This document shows positions 17,902 through 26,416 of a stretch of 64,000 nt of DNA, piece after piece. The notes beneath the pieces were generated by a model. That model was not told where the DNA came from. It did no database searches and saw nothing but the letters and a program-made list of their open reading frames with translations. Both the position numbers and the translations under genes were made by a program. Numbering within the stretch: position 1 is the first letter of the stretch; every line of letters begins with the position of its first letter. Origin of the DNA: Gaiellasilicea sp963789355 (GTDB lineage Bacteria; Actinomycetota; Thermoleophilia; Gaiellales; Gaiellaceae); contig CAWBKK010000009.1 in the NCBI GenBank assembly GCA_963789355.1, forward strand, positions 1 through 64,000, read 5' to 3'.

Positions 17902-18300
17902 ATGAAGCGGATCGTTCTCACCCTCGCCCTCGTCCTCGTCGTGATGGTCACCGGACTCGCGACCGCCAAGGAGGCATCGGCTGCGACGTCCATCTCCGGG
18001 ACCGTGACGGCCAATGGCTACCGGCAGCCCGGCGTCGACATCCACGTCTACCGCGCCGCTGCGGGAGGCGCGTGGCAGAGCCTCGGCCGCATGGGGCGCA
18101 CTGACTCGCTGGGTCGCTACAACGTCGGCGGCTTGTCGAACTGGTTCTACTACCAGGTGCTCGCGCACGGCGTCTACGGTCAGTGCTTCATCGGCGTCCC
18201 GCCGACCATCTGGCAGGGCTGGTCGCAGGTGTTGTGGGCCACGGGCGGCCCCCGCGGCGCCAACATCTACATGAGCTACGTGACCACCGTCGCCTGCTAG
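17902..18300 (+). CDS. Small secreted protein with Ig-like/carboxypeptidase-regulatory fold
   Basis: 132 residues from the ATG at 17902, which has AAGGAG eight bases upstream; the frame is also open from an ATG at 17863. A clear signal peptide (MKRIVLTLALVLVVMVTGLA, ending near KEASA) precedes SISGTVTANGYRQPGVDIHV and TDSLGRYNVGGLSNWFYYQV. This is the pattern of carboxypeptidase-regulatory-like or SpaA-type beta-sandwich domains. Two cysteines (GQCFIG and the C-terminal VAC) could pair. Function unknown. It is divergent from the cyclase-propeller gene and its promoter carries the TGTC-N8-GACA element. Confidence 0.72.
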   Translation: MKRIVLTLALVLVVMVTGLATAKEASAATSISGTVTANGYRQPGVDIHVYRAAAGGAWQSLGRMGRTDSLGRYNVGGLSNWFYYQVLAHGVYGQCFIGVPPTIWQGWSQVLWATGGPRGANIYMSYVTTVAC

Positions 18301-18318
18301 GGCGGGCTTCGATCCGGG

Positions 18319-18600
18319 TCAGCGGCCAGCGGGCGCGAGGAAACTCGCGCTCGCCGGCCGCTTTGGGCGTTCAGCGGACGCGCGCGCGAGCTCGTCGGCT
18401 TGCAGCACGAGGGTCTTTCCCCGGCGCAGCTCGACCGTCCGCTCCTGCTTCTCCCGCAGCACCTTGTTGACGGTCGCGCGCGACGTGCCGGCGAGCTCGG
18501 CCAGTTGCTCCTGGGTCAGCGGAATCTCCCCGTCGCCGCGCGCGTAGGGGGCGTTGAGCTCGACGAGCCGCCGCGCCCCGGCGCTCGTTCCGGAAGACAC
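18319..18600 (-). pseudogene. Truncated Crp-family regulator, HTH domain only
   Basis: This 93-residue frame (GTG at 18600) holds only the C-terminal winged helix of a Crp protein: EIPLTQEQLAELAGTSRATV followed by NKVLREKQERTVELRRGKTL. The intact-length gene at 19633-20281 carries nearly the same segment, differing by a one-residue deletion. The cyclic-nucleotide-binding domain is completely missing: the frame begins just beside the operator at 18608. It is probably a remnant of a duplication. Because the frame is intact, it could still make a small DNA-binding protein that competes with the full-length Crp. Confidence 0.7.
18321..18362. terminator. Hairpin after the 17902 secreted gene
   Basis: AGCGGCC (18321-18327) pairs with GGCCGCT (18356-18362), and an inner GCGCGAG/CTCGCGC stem closes on a GAAA loop; TTTGGG follows. 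It lies 20 bases after the secreted-protein stop and inside the 3' end of the truncated crp frame, so it could serve both convergent genes. Confidence 0.5.
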
Positions 18601-18607
18601 TCCGCTC

Positions 18608-18623
18608 TGTCACCTCCCTGACG
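18608..18623. promoter_or_regulatory. TGTC-N8-GAC operator candidate, copy 2 (degenerate)
   Basis: TGTCACCTCCCTGACG keeps the TGTCACC-TC left half exactly as in copy 3 but has a decayed right half. GTCGG starts 24 bases, and GCGAACGAC 33 bases, after its first base, as in the other copies. It lies beside the truncated crp start (18600) and 113 bases before the secreted gene (18721). Confidence 0.5.
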
Positions 18624-18720
18624 TTCGCTCCGTCGGCGGCGCGAACGACAGCCGGCCGCCGCTCCGCGATCGTGATCGCACCGGTTCGCGTTGGGCGAGC
18701 CGCCGATCGAAGGAGGAGCG

Positions 18721-19598
18721 ATGCAGCGACGGACACACATCCTGGCTCTCGTGATCGCCTTGGCGGCCGCTGCGTTGCCGGCACCGGCTTCGGCATCAAA
18801 GCTGATCGACCGCAACGCGTCTGATGTGCGCCTGCAGGCGAACGGCCGCGGCGAGGCGATCCTGAGCTACGCCGCGAACGGGAAGCGCCGGAACGTCCTC
18901 GTCTGGGGGGCGATCAACGCCAACCATTCCACCCCCGGGAGCAAGCAGGTGGACTTCAAGCTCGACTATTCAGGGGATCCGGCACCTTCGCCGACTCCTG
19001 CGGGCCCTACGACGGCCCGAAGCTCCACTGGCTCGTCACCGCGTGCAAGGCGCCCGACGGGTCGTACTGGGCCGTCCAGTCCTGGCAGCGGATGCTGCCG
19101 AACTACGGTCTCGGCGGTACTCCCGACCGGATGGTGTGGGAGCTCCACCTCTCGCACTGGAGCGGGCCGATCGCGGAGCTCACCATTCACCAAAACTGGG
19201 CCTACAGGCAGTTTCACCACCTCTTCGGCTCGTTCACCTATCTCGGCAAGCCGGTTCACGGCTTCAAGTCGACCCGCACAGGCGTCCCGCTCGACGACTT
19301 CGGGCGCAATCTCTATGTCGACACGCTCGATTCCACCTACGGCTCGGGCTGGAAGCGCGAGAACAGCTTCCTCACGCACGTTCGCACGGGAAAGTTCTGC
19401 TACGGCTTCTACCCTCACGGCAACCGGCCGTCGGGGATGGGGACGCGCTACCGGGCAACGATCATCGGCCCCGGCGTCACACCCGACATCTACTGGGAAG
19501 CGCCGTCTCCGGGGTCGTACAATAAGTCATTCGACCTCGCGCAACACACGAAGCAGCAGCTCTTTCTCAAGGGCGATCACCTCTGCAAACCCGTGTAG
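18721..19598 (+). CDS. Secreted protein of unknown family, frameshifted
   Basis: The ATG at 18721 has an AAGGAGGAG site directly before it and begins a signal peptide (MQRRTHILALVIALAAAALP). The first frame runs to about 18970 (NHSTPGSKQVDFKLDYSG). The rest follows in another frame as GSGTFADSCGPYDGPKLHWL, through HLSHWSGPIAELTIHQNW to SFDLAQHTKQQLFLKGDHL at 19598. A missing G in the GGGG run near 18970 would restore about 292 residues. I do not recognise the family. The C-terminal FDLAQH motif also occurs in a remnant near 20440. The gene is divergent from the truncated crp and carries the shared promoter architecture. Confidence 0.62.
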
Positions 19599-19617
19599 AT
19601 CTTTCTCGCTGTACGGC

Positions 19618-19647
19618 CGGCGCGCCCGCCTTTCAGCGGGCGCGCCG
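19618..19647. terminator. Strong bidirectional hairpin between the 18721 gene and crp
   Basis: CGGCGCGCCCGC (19618-19629) pairs perfectly with GCGGGCGCGCCG (19636-19647) around a CTTTCA loop. The 12-base stem lies between the two convergent genes and overlaps the last codons of crp. Confidence 0.65.
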
Positions 19648-20281
19648 TGCGAGCTCGTCAGGCTGCAGGACGAGCGTCTTGCCGCGACGGAGCTCGACGG
19701 TCCCGCGCTCCTGCTCCTCGCGCAGCACCTTGTTCACCGTCGCGCGCGAGGTGCCGGCGAGCTCCGCAAGCTGCTCCTGGGTGAGCGGGATCTCCCCCTC
19801 GGCCCGTGCGTAGGTGCCGCTGAGCTCGACGAGCCGCCGCAGCACCCGCCGCTCGACCGGGATGTAGAGCGCCTCGAGCAGCAGCTCGTTCTGACGCCGT
19901 ACTTCGCCCGCAAGGAAGGCGATCAAGCACCCGGTCGATCTGCGGGTGCTCCTTGCGCAGCCGCTGGAACTCCGCCTGGTAGACGGCGATCGTCTCCGAG
20001 TCCTCGAGCGCGGCGACAGTCGCGGAACGGTGCGCCGTCTCGTCGACGAGCGCCATCTCGCCGAAGCTGTCGCCCGGACCGCGGATGCCGATCGTCGCGG
20101 TCTCACCCAGCGGCGTCATGATCCTCAGCGCGAACCGGCCCTTCTGCACCAGGTGCAGCGAATCGGCCGGATCCTCGCGGTGGAAGACGACCTCGCCGCG
20201 GCTGAACGTCCGCCTGCGACCGACCGAGATCAGCCGCCGCACGTCTTCCTCGGGAACTCCCTCGACCAGCCGCCACCGCAT
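19633..20281 (-). CDS. Crp/Fnr-family transcriptional regulator, one frameshift
   Basis: The frame from 20281 encodes the cyclic-nucleotide-binding domain with RGPGDSFGEMALVDETAHRS, close to the phosphate-binding cassette of cAMP-responsive Crp proteins (F-G-E-x-A-L...R-S-A). Near 19924 one extra base shifts the frame; after it, IAFLAGEVRRQNELLLEALY and the winged helix EIPLTQEQLAELAGTSRATV run to the stop at 19633. The restored protein is about 216 residues, normal for Crp. The start is 11 bases from the perfect palindrome at 20292, which points to autoregulation. With cyclase-family genes on both sides it is the likely cyclic-nucleotide receptor of this cluster. Confidence 0.75.
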
Positions 20282-20291
20282 CGATCAACTA

Positions 20292-20307
20292 TGTCACCTC
20301 GGTGACA
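20292..20307. promoter_or_regulatory. TGTC-N8-GACA operator candidate, copy 3 (perfect palindrome)
   Basis: TGTCACC-TC-GGTGACA is a perfect 7-base inverted repeat, the best copy of the four. GTCGG begins 24 bases, and ACGAACGAC 33 bases, after its first base. It sits 11 bases upstream of the crp start, the right place for autoregulation, and faces a secreted-protein remnant on the other side. Confidence 0.65.
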
Positions 20308-20383
20308 CAACACCTGTCGGATTCACGAACGACGCCGGCGCCGTTTCAGGACGAGTAGGCACCTGGGTCACAATGCCGGCGAG

Positions 20384-20510
20384 TTGAGGAACTTCCGCGC
20401 GGCACTTCACCAAGAGGGGTCGACCGGCGAGTTCTTCGACCTCGCCCAGCACAAGGAGCGGCGGAGCTTCTACCGCGATGACGACCGGCGTGCGAGCCGG
20501 TCTGATGCCG
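20384..20510 (+). pseudogene. Remnant of a secreted-protein paralogue (C-terminal FDLAQH segment)
   Basis: The forward frame reads HQEGSTGEFFDLAQHKERRS, resembling the C-terminus SPGSYNKSFDLAQHTKQQ of the secreted protein at 18721-19598; the DNA also matches around TTCGACCTCGC. No signal peptide or body remains: the remnant starts about 90-150 bases after the operator at 20292, so a large internal deletion has joined the promoter region to the gene's end. The continuing open frame is antisense to the next cyclase gene. I see no other gene in 20282-20510. Confidence 0.5.
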
Positions 20511-22975
20511 TTAGTTCGGTGCGAGCGCACCCTCGACTGCGCTCCGCAGAGACTGAGCGCGGCCCTCGCTCCGGCCGCGCTCGAACTCTGTGCTCGTCGG
20601 GTCGACGACGGTCACGGCGAACTCGTCGCGATACCGATGCCAGCGTCCGAGCGGTGCCCTGGCCTCCTCCGCCTCGATCGCGCCCCACAGGCGCCCGGCA
20701 CGGGCCTCCTCCCCGAGCGCCCGCGCCGTACGAGCTAGCATCGCGAGCGACGCAACGGTCGTCATGCGGTCGTCCATCTCTCGCGATAGCGCTACCGCGT
20801 CTCGCGCGTAATCCTGCGCCTCGTGCGCGCGCCCCAGAGCGAGCAACGCCTCGGCGAGGTTGCCGAGATCGACGGCTTCGCGCCAGCGGAATCCGACGGC
20901 GCGCGCGATCTCTTGACTCCGCCGAAGGAGATCCACGGCTTCTTCCCATCGGCCCTCGCGGCCGGCAAGAACGCCGAGGACGCTCAGCGCCTCCCCTTCG
21001 AGATACGGCGACTCCAGAGATTTCGCGTGCAAAAGGTTCTCCTCCAGTGTCTGCCGGGCGAACGAGGCGTCGCCTGCCGCCAGTGCCGTGGTCACGAGTC
21101 GATGCCGCATGTGCACCACGCCCCATTCGTCTTCGAGGCGCTGGTAGATGGCAAGGCTCCGCTCGTAGACGGGCTTCGCACGTTCGGCCTCGCCGCTGAT
21201 CGTGAGACAGCCCCCCAAGCAACGGAGGGCGCGCGCCAGTAGACGCGGCTCGATATCCGCTGCCGCTTCGAGCAGCGACGTGAGCGTGCGGACGCCCTCG
21301 AACGGGTTTCGTGCGACCCAGAACTGCTCGAGCGCGACGGCAAGTCGGAGGCCGAGCTCGACATCCGCGTCGACGCTCCAGGCGATGGCGCCGCGCATGT
21401 TGTCGTGCTCGGCGACAGCGATCTCGTATCGAGGCGTGACGGCTCCCTCGTACGCCTCGACCGCGAGTGCGAGACCCTCGGCGATCTCGAGAAAGTACCT
21501 CGCGTGACGGCGCCGGAGCACCTCCGCCTCGCCCGTCCGCACGAGTTGGTCTGCAGCGTATTCCCTGATGGTCTCGAGCAGCCAGTACCGCTTCGAGAAC
21601 CGGATGCAGGCTCTTCTCGACGAGCGCCTGCAGCGTGTCGAGGTCGGCTCCGGCTACCTCATTCGCAGCGTCGAGCGTGCAGCCGCCGAAAAAGGCCGAG
21701 AGGCCGGTAAAAGCGCACTGCTGTTCTTCGGAGAGCAGGTCGTAGCTCCAGTCGATCGTGGCGCGCAGTGTCTGGTGCCGCGGATCGGCGTCGCGACCGC
21801 CCGTGAGGAGGTCGAGCCGTTGCGAGAGGCGGACGAGGATCTCGGCTGGTTCAAGCGCCCTCGTGCGCGCCGCGGCGAGCTCGAGCGCGAGTGGGAGCGA
21901 GTCGAGGCGGCGGCAGAGCTCGCGGATCTCCTCGCTCGGCCGGAGCCGAGAGCGCTCGCAGAAGAGCGCCACCGCCTCCGGTTCCGGTAGCGGCGGCACG
22001 CCGTACTCGATTTCGCCGTCGACCCGCAGGAGCTCGCGGCTCGTGACGAGGAGCGCCAGCTTCGGGCACGTGCGCAGCAAGGCGGAGAGCTCGGGCGCCG
22101 CCTCGACGACCTGCTCGAAGTTGTCGAGGACGAGGAGCAACGGACGCTCGCCGATCTCGGTGGCGAGATCGTCTTTCGCGCCGATCGTCAAGGCGATCGT
22201 CTCGCTGACAAGGGCTGGGTCGCGGAGCGAGGCGAGCCCGACCCAGAAGATCCCACTGCCGAACGAGGGCAGGAGCGTTGCGGCTGCCTCGATCGCGAGC
22301 CGCGTCTTGCCGGCGCCTCCAGGGCCCGTGAGCGTGACGAGGCGGGCGCCGTGCCTGATCAGCTCGACGACCTCGGCCTGCTCCGTCTCCCTCCCGACGA
22401 ACGAGCTCGCAGGTCGCGGCAGGTTCGTGTTGGAGATCGTCTTCAGCGGCGGGAACGCATTGTCGCCTACCTGGTAGAGACGCTGCGCCGCTTGCAGGTC
22501 TTTGAGCCGGTGCTCGCCGAGGTTGTGCGAGCTCGAGGCCGGGCTGTGCCTCGACGAGCTCGGCGGTGCGGGCCGAGAGCAGGATCTGGCCGCCGTGGCC
22601 GGCGCTCATGACGCGGGCCGCTTGGTGGACGTCGAGGCCGGCGTAGAGGCCATCGGCCTGCATCGGCTCGCCGGTGTGGAGGCCGATGCGGACATTGATC
22701 GGCTGCGACTCCCAAGCGTGCTCGGCCAACGCCCTCTGGCCCTCGGCGGCGGCGGAGACCGCGTCACGAGCGTAGCGGAAGACGAAGAAGAAGCTGTCGC
22801 CCTGCATCTCCACCTCGACGCCGCCGCGGCTTCCGAACGCCTCGCGCAGGAGCCGCCGGTGCTCGGTCAACGCGCGCACATAGGCGTCCCGGCCCAGCTC
22901 CTGCAGCATGCGGGTGGAGCCCTCGATGTCGGTGAAGAGCAGGGTGACGGTGCCGCTCGGCAGCTCGCGGGTCAC
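20511..22975 (-). CDS. Class III cyclase-NB-ARC-TPR regulator, two frameshifts
   Basis: The frame from 22975 (TRELPSGTVTLLFTDIEGST) encodes a cyclase homology domain with EMQGDSFFFVF and a DVHQAAR site. An extra base near 22530 shifts it to a second frame with a P-loop ATPase: TGPGGAGKT-type Walker A near 22320 and LLLVLDNFEQVVEAAPEL as Walker B. Another extra base near 21607 shifts to a third frame holding the TPR region (EAEVLRRRHARYFLEIAEGL to the stop at 20511). The restored protein is about 820 residues, like its intact paralogue at 32959-35415. The domain order is that of signal-transducing ATPases with numerous domains. It is divergent from a small secreted gene, with operator copy 4 between them. 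Confidence 0.72.
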
Positions 22976-23011
22976 GCGCGCAGCAAACCACTCTCGAGGA
23001 CCGAGCGGAAG

Positions 23012-23027
23012 TGTCGCGGCGGTGACA
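23012..23027. promoter_or_regulatory. TGTC-N8-GACA operator candidate, copy 4
   Basis: TGTCGCGGCGGTGACA keeps the GGTGACA right half of copy 3. GTCGG begins at +24 and GCGAACGAC at +33 from its first base. It is 37 bases from the cyclase start (22975) and 116 bases from the secreted ORF (23128). A 17-base block around GCGAACGACAGCCGG (23043-23059) is identical to 18639-18655. Confidence 0.6.
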
Positions 23028-23127
23028 GTGGGTGCGTCGGGCGCGCGAACGACAGCCGGACGCCGCGCTCGTAACCTTCGTCTCAGATGGTTCGCACAGG
23101 GCGAGCCGCAGATCGAAGGAGAGAACG

Positions 23128-23397
23128 ATGAACCGCTCCAAGCACATCCTGGCTCTTCTCGTCAGCCTCGTCGCCCTCGTCGCGATCGCCCCCGCCGCCT
23201 CCGCGGCGAACAGCACCAACCCGATCAAGTGGAACTCGGTCGAGCGCGAACGGCCGCAGGTACGCCACTCAAGCCGAACCGTGGCCACGTCAGCGCGATC
23301 TGCAGGCCGACCCGGATCAGGTCGGGCCGCTCAAGCCGAACCCGCGCGAGTCGTCATCGAGCCTGAACGGCATCAGGCACAGTTCGGTAAGCAGTAG
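23128..23397 (+). CDS. Small secreted protein, possibly frameshifted
   Basis: The ATG at 23128 follows GATCGAAGGAG and starts a signal peptide (MNRSKHILALLVSLVALVAI, cleavage near ASA-ANS). The open frame gives 89 residues with a very basic, compositionally odd tail. The nucleotide motif CTCAAGCCGAACC occurs twice (23268 and 23330) but 62 bases apart, so Leu-Lys-Pro-Asn is read in two different alternative frames. This hints that one or two base errors scramble the mature part. No family recognised. The leader region is near-identical to that of the 18721 gene, so both belong to one paralogous set. Confidence 0.5.
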   Translation: MNRSKHILALLVSLVALVAIAPAASAANSTNPIKWNSVERERPQVRHSSRTVATSARSAGRPGSGRAAQAEPARVVIEPERHQAQFGKQ

Positions 23398-23413
23398 CCG
23401 AGTCGGAGCTGCG

Positions 23414-23435
23414 AAGGCCGCCTCCGGGCGGCCTT
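23414..23435. terminator. Bidirectional terminator between secreted ORF and mqnC
   Basis: AAGGCCGCC (23414-23422) and GGCGGCCTT (23427-23435) form a perfect 9-base stem with a TCCG loop, placed between convergent gene ends at 23397 and 23449. Its 16-base core is repeated after the small secreted gene at 39095. Confidence 0.75.
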
Positions 23436-23448
23436 CCTGCGTCCGGGC

Positions 23449-24552
23449 CTAGGCGAAGACCTTGACCTCGCGGTAGAGCGTGTCCCGCTGCACCGGGGTC
23501 TTGCCCAGCGCCTTGATCAGATGCACGAGCTCCTCGGTCGACGTCCGGTAGGTCGTTCCCGCTGCCGAGACGACGTTCTCCTCGATCATCACCGAGCCCA
23601 TGTCGTCGGCGCCGAAGCCGAGCGCGACCTGGCCGATCTTCAGCCCCTGCGTCACCCACGAGCTCTGGATGTGGTCGACGTTGTCGAGATAGATCCGCGA
23701 GACCGCCTGCGTCAGCAGGTAGTCGAACGAGGTCGGCATCTGCTCGTCCGTGACCTTGTCCGAGAGCCGGTTGCCGTCGCGCTGGAACGTCCATGAGATG
23801 AAGGCGCGGAAGCCGCGCGTCTCGTCCTGCACCTCGCGGACGCGGCGCATGTGCTCGACCCGCTCCTCGATCGTCTCGACGTGGCCGTACATCATCGTCG
23901 CCGTCGTCGACATCCCGAGCTTGTGCGCGTGGCGCATGACGTCGAGCCACTCCGTCGATTTCGTCTTCTTCGGCGCGATGATCTCGCGGACGCGGTCGAC
24001 GAGCACCTCGCCGCCGCCGCCGGGAATCGAGTCGAGCCCGGAGTCGCGCAGCCGCGAGAGCGTCTCCCACACCGTCAGCTTCGAGCGCCGCGCGATGTGC
24101 TGGATCTCCGGTGGCGAGAGCGCGTGCAGGTGGATCTTGTAGCGCTGCTTGATCGAGCTGAAGAGATCCTCGTAGTAGTCGATCCCGAGGTCGGGGTGGT
24201 GACCGCCCTGCATCAGGACGCCGGTGCCGCCGATCGCGAGCGTCTCCTCGATCTTCTTGAAGATGACCGGCTTCGGCAGCAGGTAGCCCTCGTTCGTGTC
24301 GCCGGGCCGGCGGTAGAAGGCGCAGAAGTCGCAGTCGGTGACGCAGATGTTCGTGTAGTTCAGGTTCCGGTCGACGATGAACGTGATCTTGTCGGGGTCG
24401 GTCTTCCGGTTCCGGAGCTCGTCGGCGACCCGCCCGATCGGGACGAGGTCCCGGGAGCGGAGCAGCGCGACCGCCTCGTCGTCGGCGATCCGCTCCCCGT
24501 CGAGCGCCTTGCCGAGGATCTCCTCGACCGTGCGGGTCTCGGTGACCGTCAC
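23449..24552 (-). CDS. mqnC: Cyclic dehypoxanthine futalosine synthase (radical SAM)
   Basis: 367 residues with the radical-SAM cluster motif C70-x3-C74-x2-C77 in NICVTDCDFCAFYRRPG. Further marks are VLMQGGHHPDLGIDYYEDL, SIPGGGGEVLVDRVR and the C-terminal TPVQRDTLYREV shared by MqnC and MqnE. It converts dehypoxanthine futalosine to its cyclic form in the futalosine route to menaquinone. It is the last gene of the operon and its start overlaps the mqnA stop by four bases. No class III cyclase gene intervenes: the convergent secreted gene is separated by a terminator. Confidence 0.95.
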   Translation of the reverse strand: MTVTETRTVEEILGKALDGERIADDEAVALLRSRDLVPIGRVADELRNRKTDPDKITFIVDRNLNYTNICVTDCDFCAFYRRPGDTNEGYLLPKPVIFKKIEETLAIGGTGVLMQGGHHPDLGIDYYEDLFSSIKQRYKIHLHALSPPEIQHIARRSKLTVWETLSRLRDSGLDSIPGGGGEVLVDRVREIIAPKKTKSTEWLDVMRHAHKLGMSTTATMMYGHVETIEERVEHMRRVREVQDETRGFRAFISWTFQRDGNRLSDKVTDEQMPTSFDYLLTQAVSRIYLDNVDHIQSSWVTQGLKIGQVALGFGADDMGSVMIEENVVSAAGTTYRTSTEELVHLIKALGKTPVQRDTLYREVKVFA

Positions 24553-25316
24553 GCCTCGACCGCCTGTGGACGCTGGACGAAGCGCAGCTCGGGCACGTGC
24601 TCGAGCGCGCCGACGTCGCGCGCCATCTCGAAGAACGTGTAGAGACCTGCCCGCTCCCGCGGCCCGAACGAGTAGCGCAGCTTCTCGAAGTAGCGCGCCA
24701 GGTAGCCGGCGGGATAGCCGTAGCGCTCGCTCGCCTCGTACGCGAGCACACCGGGCTCGGCGCGGGCGAGCCGCACGGACGCGACCAGCGAGTGCTCGAG
24801 CTCGGCGACGCCGTCGGCGACCGGCTCGGGCGCCGCCCAGACGGCGAACACCATCGGCAGCCCGGTCTTGTCGAGCCAGAGCTTGCCGAGGTCGTAGTGC
24901 GGGGTTGGATCCTCGAACGCGCTTCGAAGCGCCGCGTCGCCGATCAGCAGCTTCGCGTCCGCGTCCTCACCGAGCGGCACGTGCTCCGCGTGGGGAAGCA
25001 GGACCTTCGCGAGCACGACCGAGGTCGCGCTCTCCGGCGTCACCGCGATCGAGCGGATTTGCGGGAACGGCGTCCGCGAGACGAGCTGGATCGAGTCGAC
25101 CGCTCCCTCCGACGAGACGCACATCCTCGGCAGGATCCGCAGCGACGACGCGTGGCGGGCGTACTCGATCGAGGAGATCGGCGCCAGGTCGAGCTGACCG
25201 TCGAGGAGCATCCCGTTCAGCTCGGTCGGGACGCCCTGCACCTCCTCCACCTCGGCGTTCAGCCGGTGGAAGACCGGGGCCATGTTCACGTAGGAGATCC
25301 GGCCGAGCCTTACCAT
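24549..25316 (-). CDS. mqnA: Chorismate dehydratase
   Basis: 255 residues from the ATG at 25316, whose product MVRLGRISYVNMAPVFHRL is the typical MqnA start; the frame is open upstream only within mqnE. DLAPISSIEYARHASSL and RILPRMCVSSEGAVDSIQLV are the substrate-pocket segments of the MqnA/MqnD periplasmic-binding-like fold (PF02621). It dehydrates chorismate to 3-enolpyruvylbenzoate, the first committed step of the futalosine pathway. It overlaps mqnE by seven bases and mqnC by four, so these three genes are tightly coupled. Confidence 0.93.
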   Translation of the reverse strand: MVRLGRISYVNMAPVFHRLNAEVEEVQGVPTELNGMLLDGQLDLAPISSIEYARHASSLRILPRMCVSSEGAVDSIQLVSRTPFPQIRSIAVTPESATSVVLAKVLLPHAEHVPLGEDADAKLLIGDAALRSAFEDPTPHYDLGKLWLDKTGLPMVFAVWAAPEPVADGVAELEHSLVASVRLARAEPGVLAYEASERYGYPAGYLARYFEKLRYSFGPRERAGLYTFFEMARDVGALEHVPELRFVQRPQAVEA

Positions 25317-26416
25317 CGGCGCAGCTCGTGATAGAGCGTGTCGCGCTGCACCGGGATCCGGCCCGCGTCGCGCACGTAGCGGACGAGCTCGTCGATCTTC
25401 TGCTCGGTCTCGGTGACGGCGCCGGCGGCGTGGAAGATCTGCTCGCGCATGACCGTGCCCTGGACGTCGTTGGCGCCGAAGTGGAGCGCGACGGCCGCGA
25501 GCGGCATCCCCATCATGATCCAGTAGGCCTTGATGTTCGCGACGTTGTCGAGCAGGAGGCGCGAGACGGCGAGCATCTTCAGATCGTCGGCGCCGGTCGT
25601 GTGGCGCCAGCCACGCCGCTCGAAGACGGTGTTCTCTGGATGGAAGGCGAGCGGGATGAACGCGAGGAAGCCCCCGGTCTCGTCCTGCTGGGCGCGGAGC
25701 CGGAGCAGGTGGTCGACGCGCTCCTCGTAGGTCTCGACATGCCCGTACAACATCGTGCAGTGGGTCGGAATCCCCATTCGGTGCGCGGCGTCGTGGGTGC
25801 GGAACCAGTAGTCGGGATGCTCCTTGCCGGGCGCGATCAGCTTGCGCACGCGCTCGGCGAAGACCTCGGCGCCCCCGCCCGGCAGCGACCCGAGCCCGGC
25901 GGCCTTCAGCTCGGCGAGCACCTCCTCGTGCGAGAGGCCGGACAGCGTGGTCATGTGGTGGATCTCGGACGCCGTGTAGAGCTTCAGGTGCACGTCGGGG
26001 AGCGCCTGCTTCAGCGAGCGGACCGCGTCGACGTAGAACTCGAAGTCGACGTGCGGGTTCTCGCCGTTGACCATGTGGATCTCGGTGAAGCCCGTCAGCC
26101 GGTGCTGCTCGACCGCGTCCTCGACCATGTCGCGCGTCGAGATCGTGTAGGCCTGCTCCTGCTTCTGCGTCGCGGCGAACGCGCAGAACTTGCACTTCAC
26201 GCGGCAGACGTTCGTCTGGTTCAAGTAGAGGTTCTGGACGAAGTAGACCTCGTCCGTGCCGCCGCGCTGCCGGCGCGCGCGGTCGGCGAGCTCGCCGAGC
26301 CCGAGCAGGTCGTCGGTCTCGAGCAGCGCCAGCCCGTCCTCGAAGTCGAGCCGCTCGCCGGCCTCGACCTTCTCCCAGATCGGCTCGAGCGTGGACGTGC
26401 GGGCGAGCGTGGCCAA
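25310..26416 (-). CDS. mqnE: Aminodeoxyfutalosine synthase (radical SAM)
   Basis: 368 residues with C71-x3-C75-x2-C78 in TNVCRVKCKFCAFAA. TEIHMVNGENPHVDFEFYVD, SLPGGGAEVFAERVRKLIAP and HFGANDVQGTV are family hallmarks separating MqnE from MqnC. It joins 3-enolpyruvylbenzoate to S-adenosylmethionine to form aminodeoxyfutalosine. The hydrolase (mqnB) and mqnD are not in this window and must be elsewhere. The gene is one base from the polyprenyl synthase stop (26417). Confidence 0.95.
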   Translation of the reverse strand: MATLARTSTLEPIWEKVEAGERLDFEDGLALLETDDLLGLGELADRARRQRGGTDEVYFVQNLYLNQTNVCRVKCKFCAFAATQKQEQAYTISTRDMVEDAVEQHRLTGFTEIHMVNGENPHVDFEFYVDAVRSLKQALPDVHLKLYTASEIHHMTTLSGLSHEEVLAELKAAGLGSLPGGGAEVFAERVRKLIAPGKEHPDYWFRTHDAAHRMGIPTHCTMLYGHVETYEERVDHLLRLRAQQDETGGFLAFIPLAFHPENTVFERRGWRHTTGADDLKMLAVSRLLLDNVANIKAYWIMMGMPLAAVALHFGANDVQGTVMREQIFHAAGAVTETEQKIDELVRYVRDAGRIPVQRDTLYHELRRW

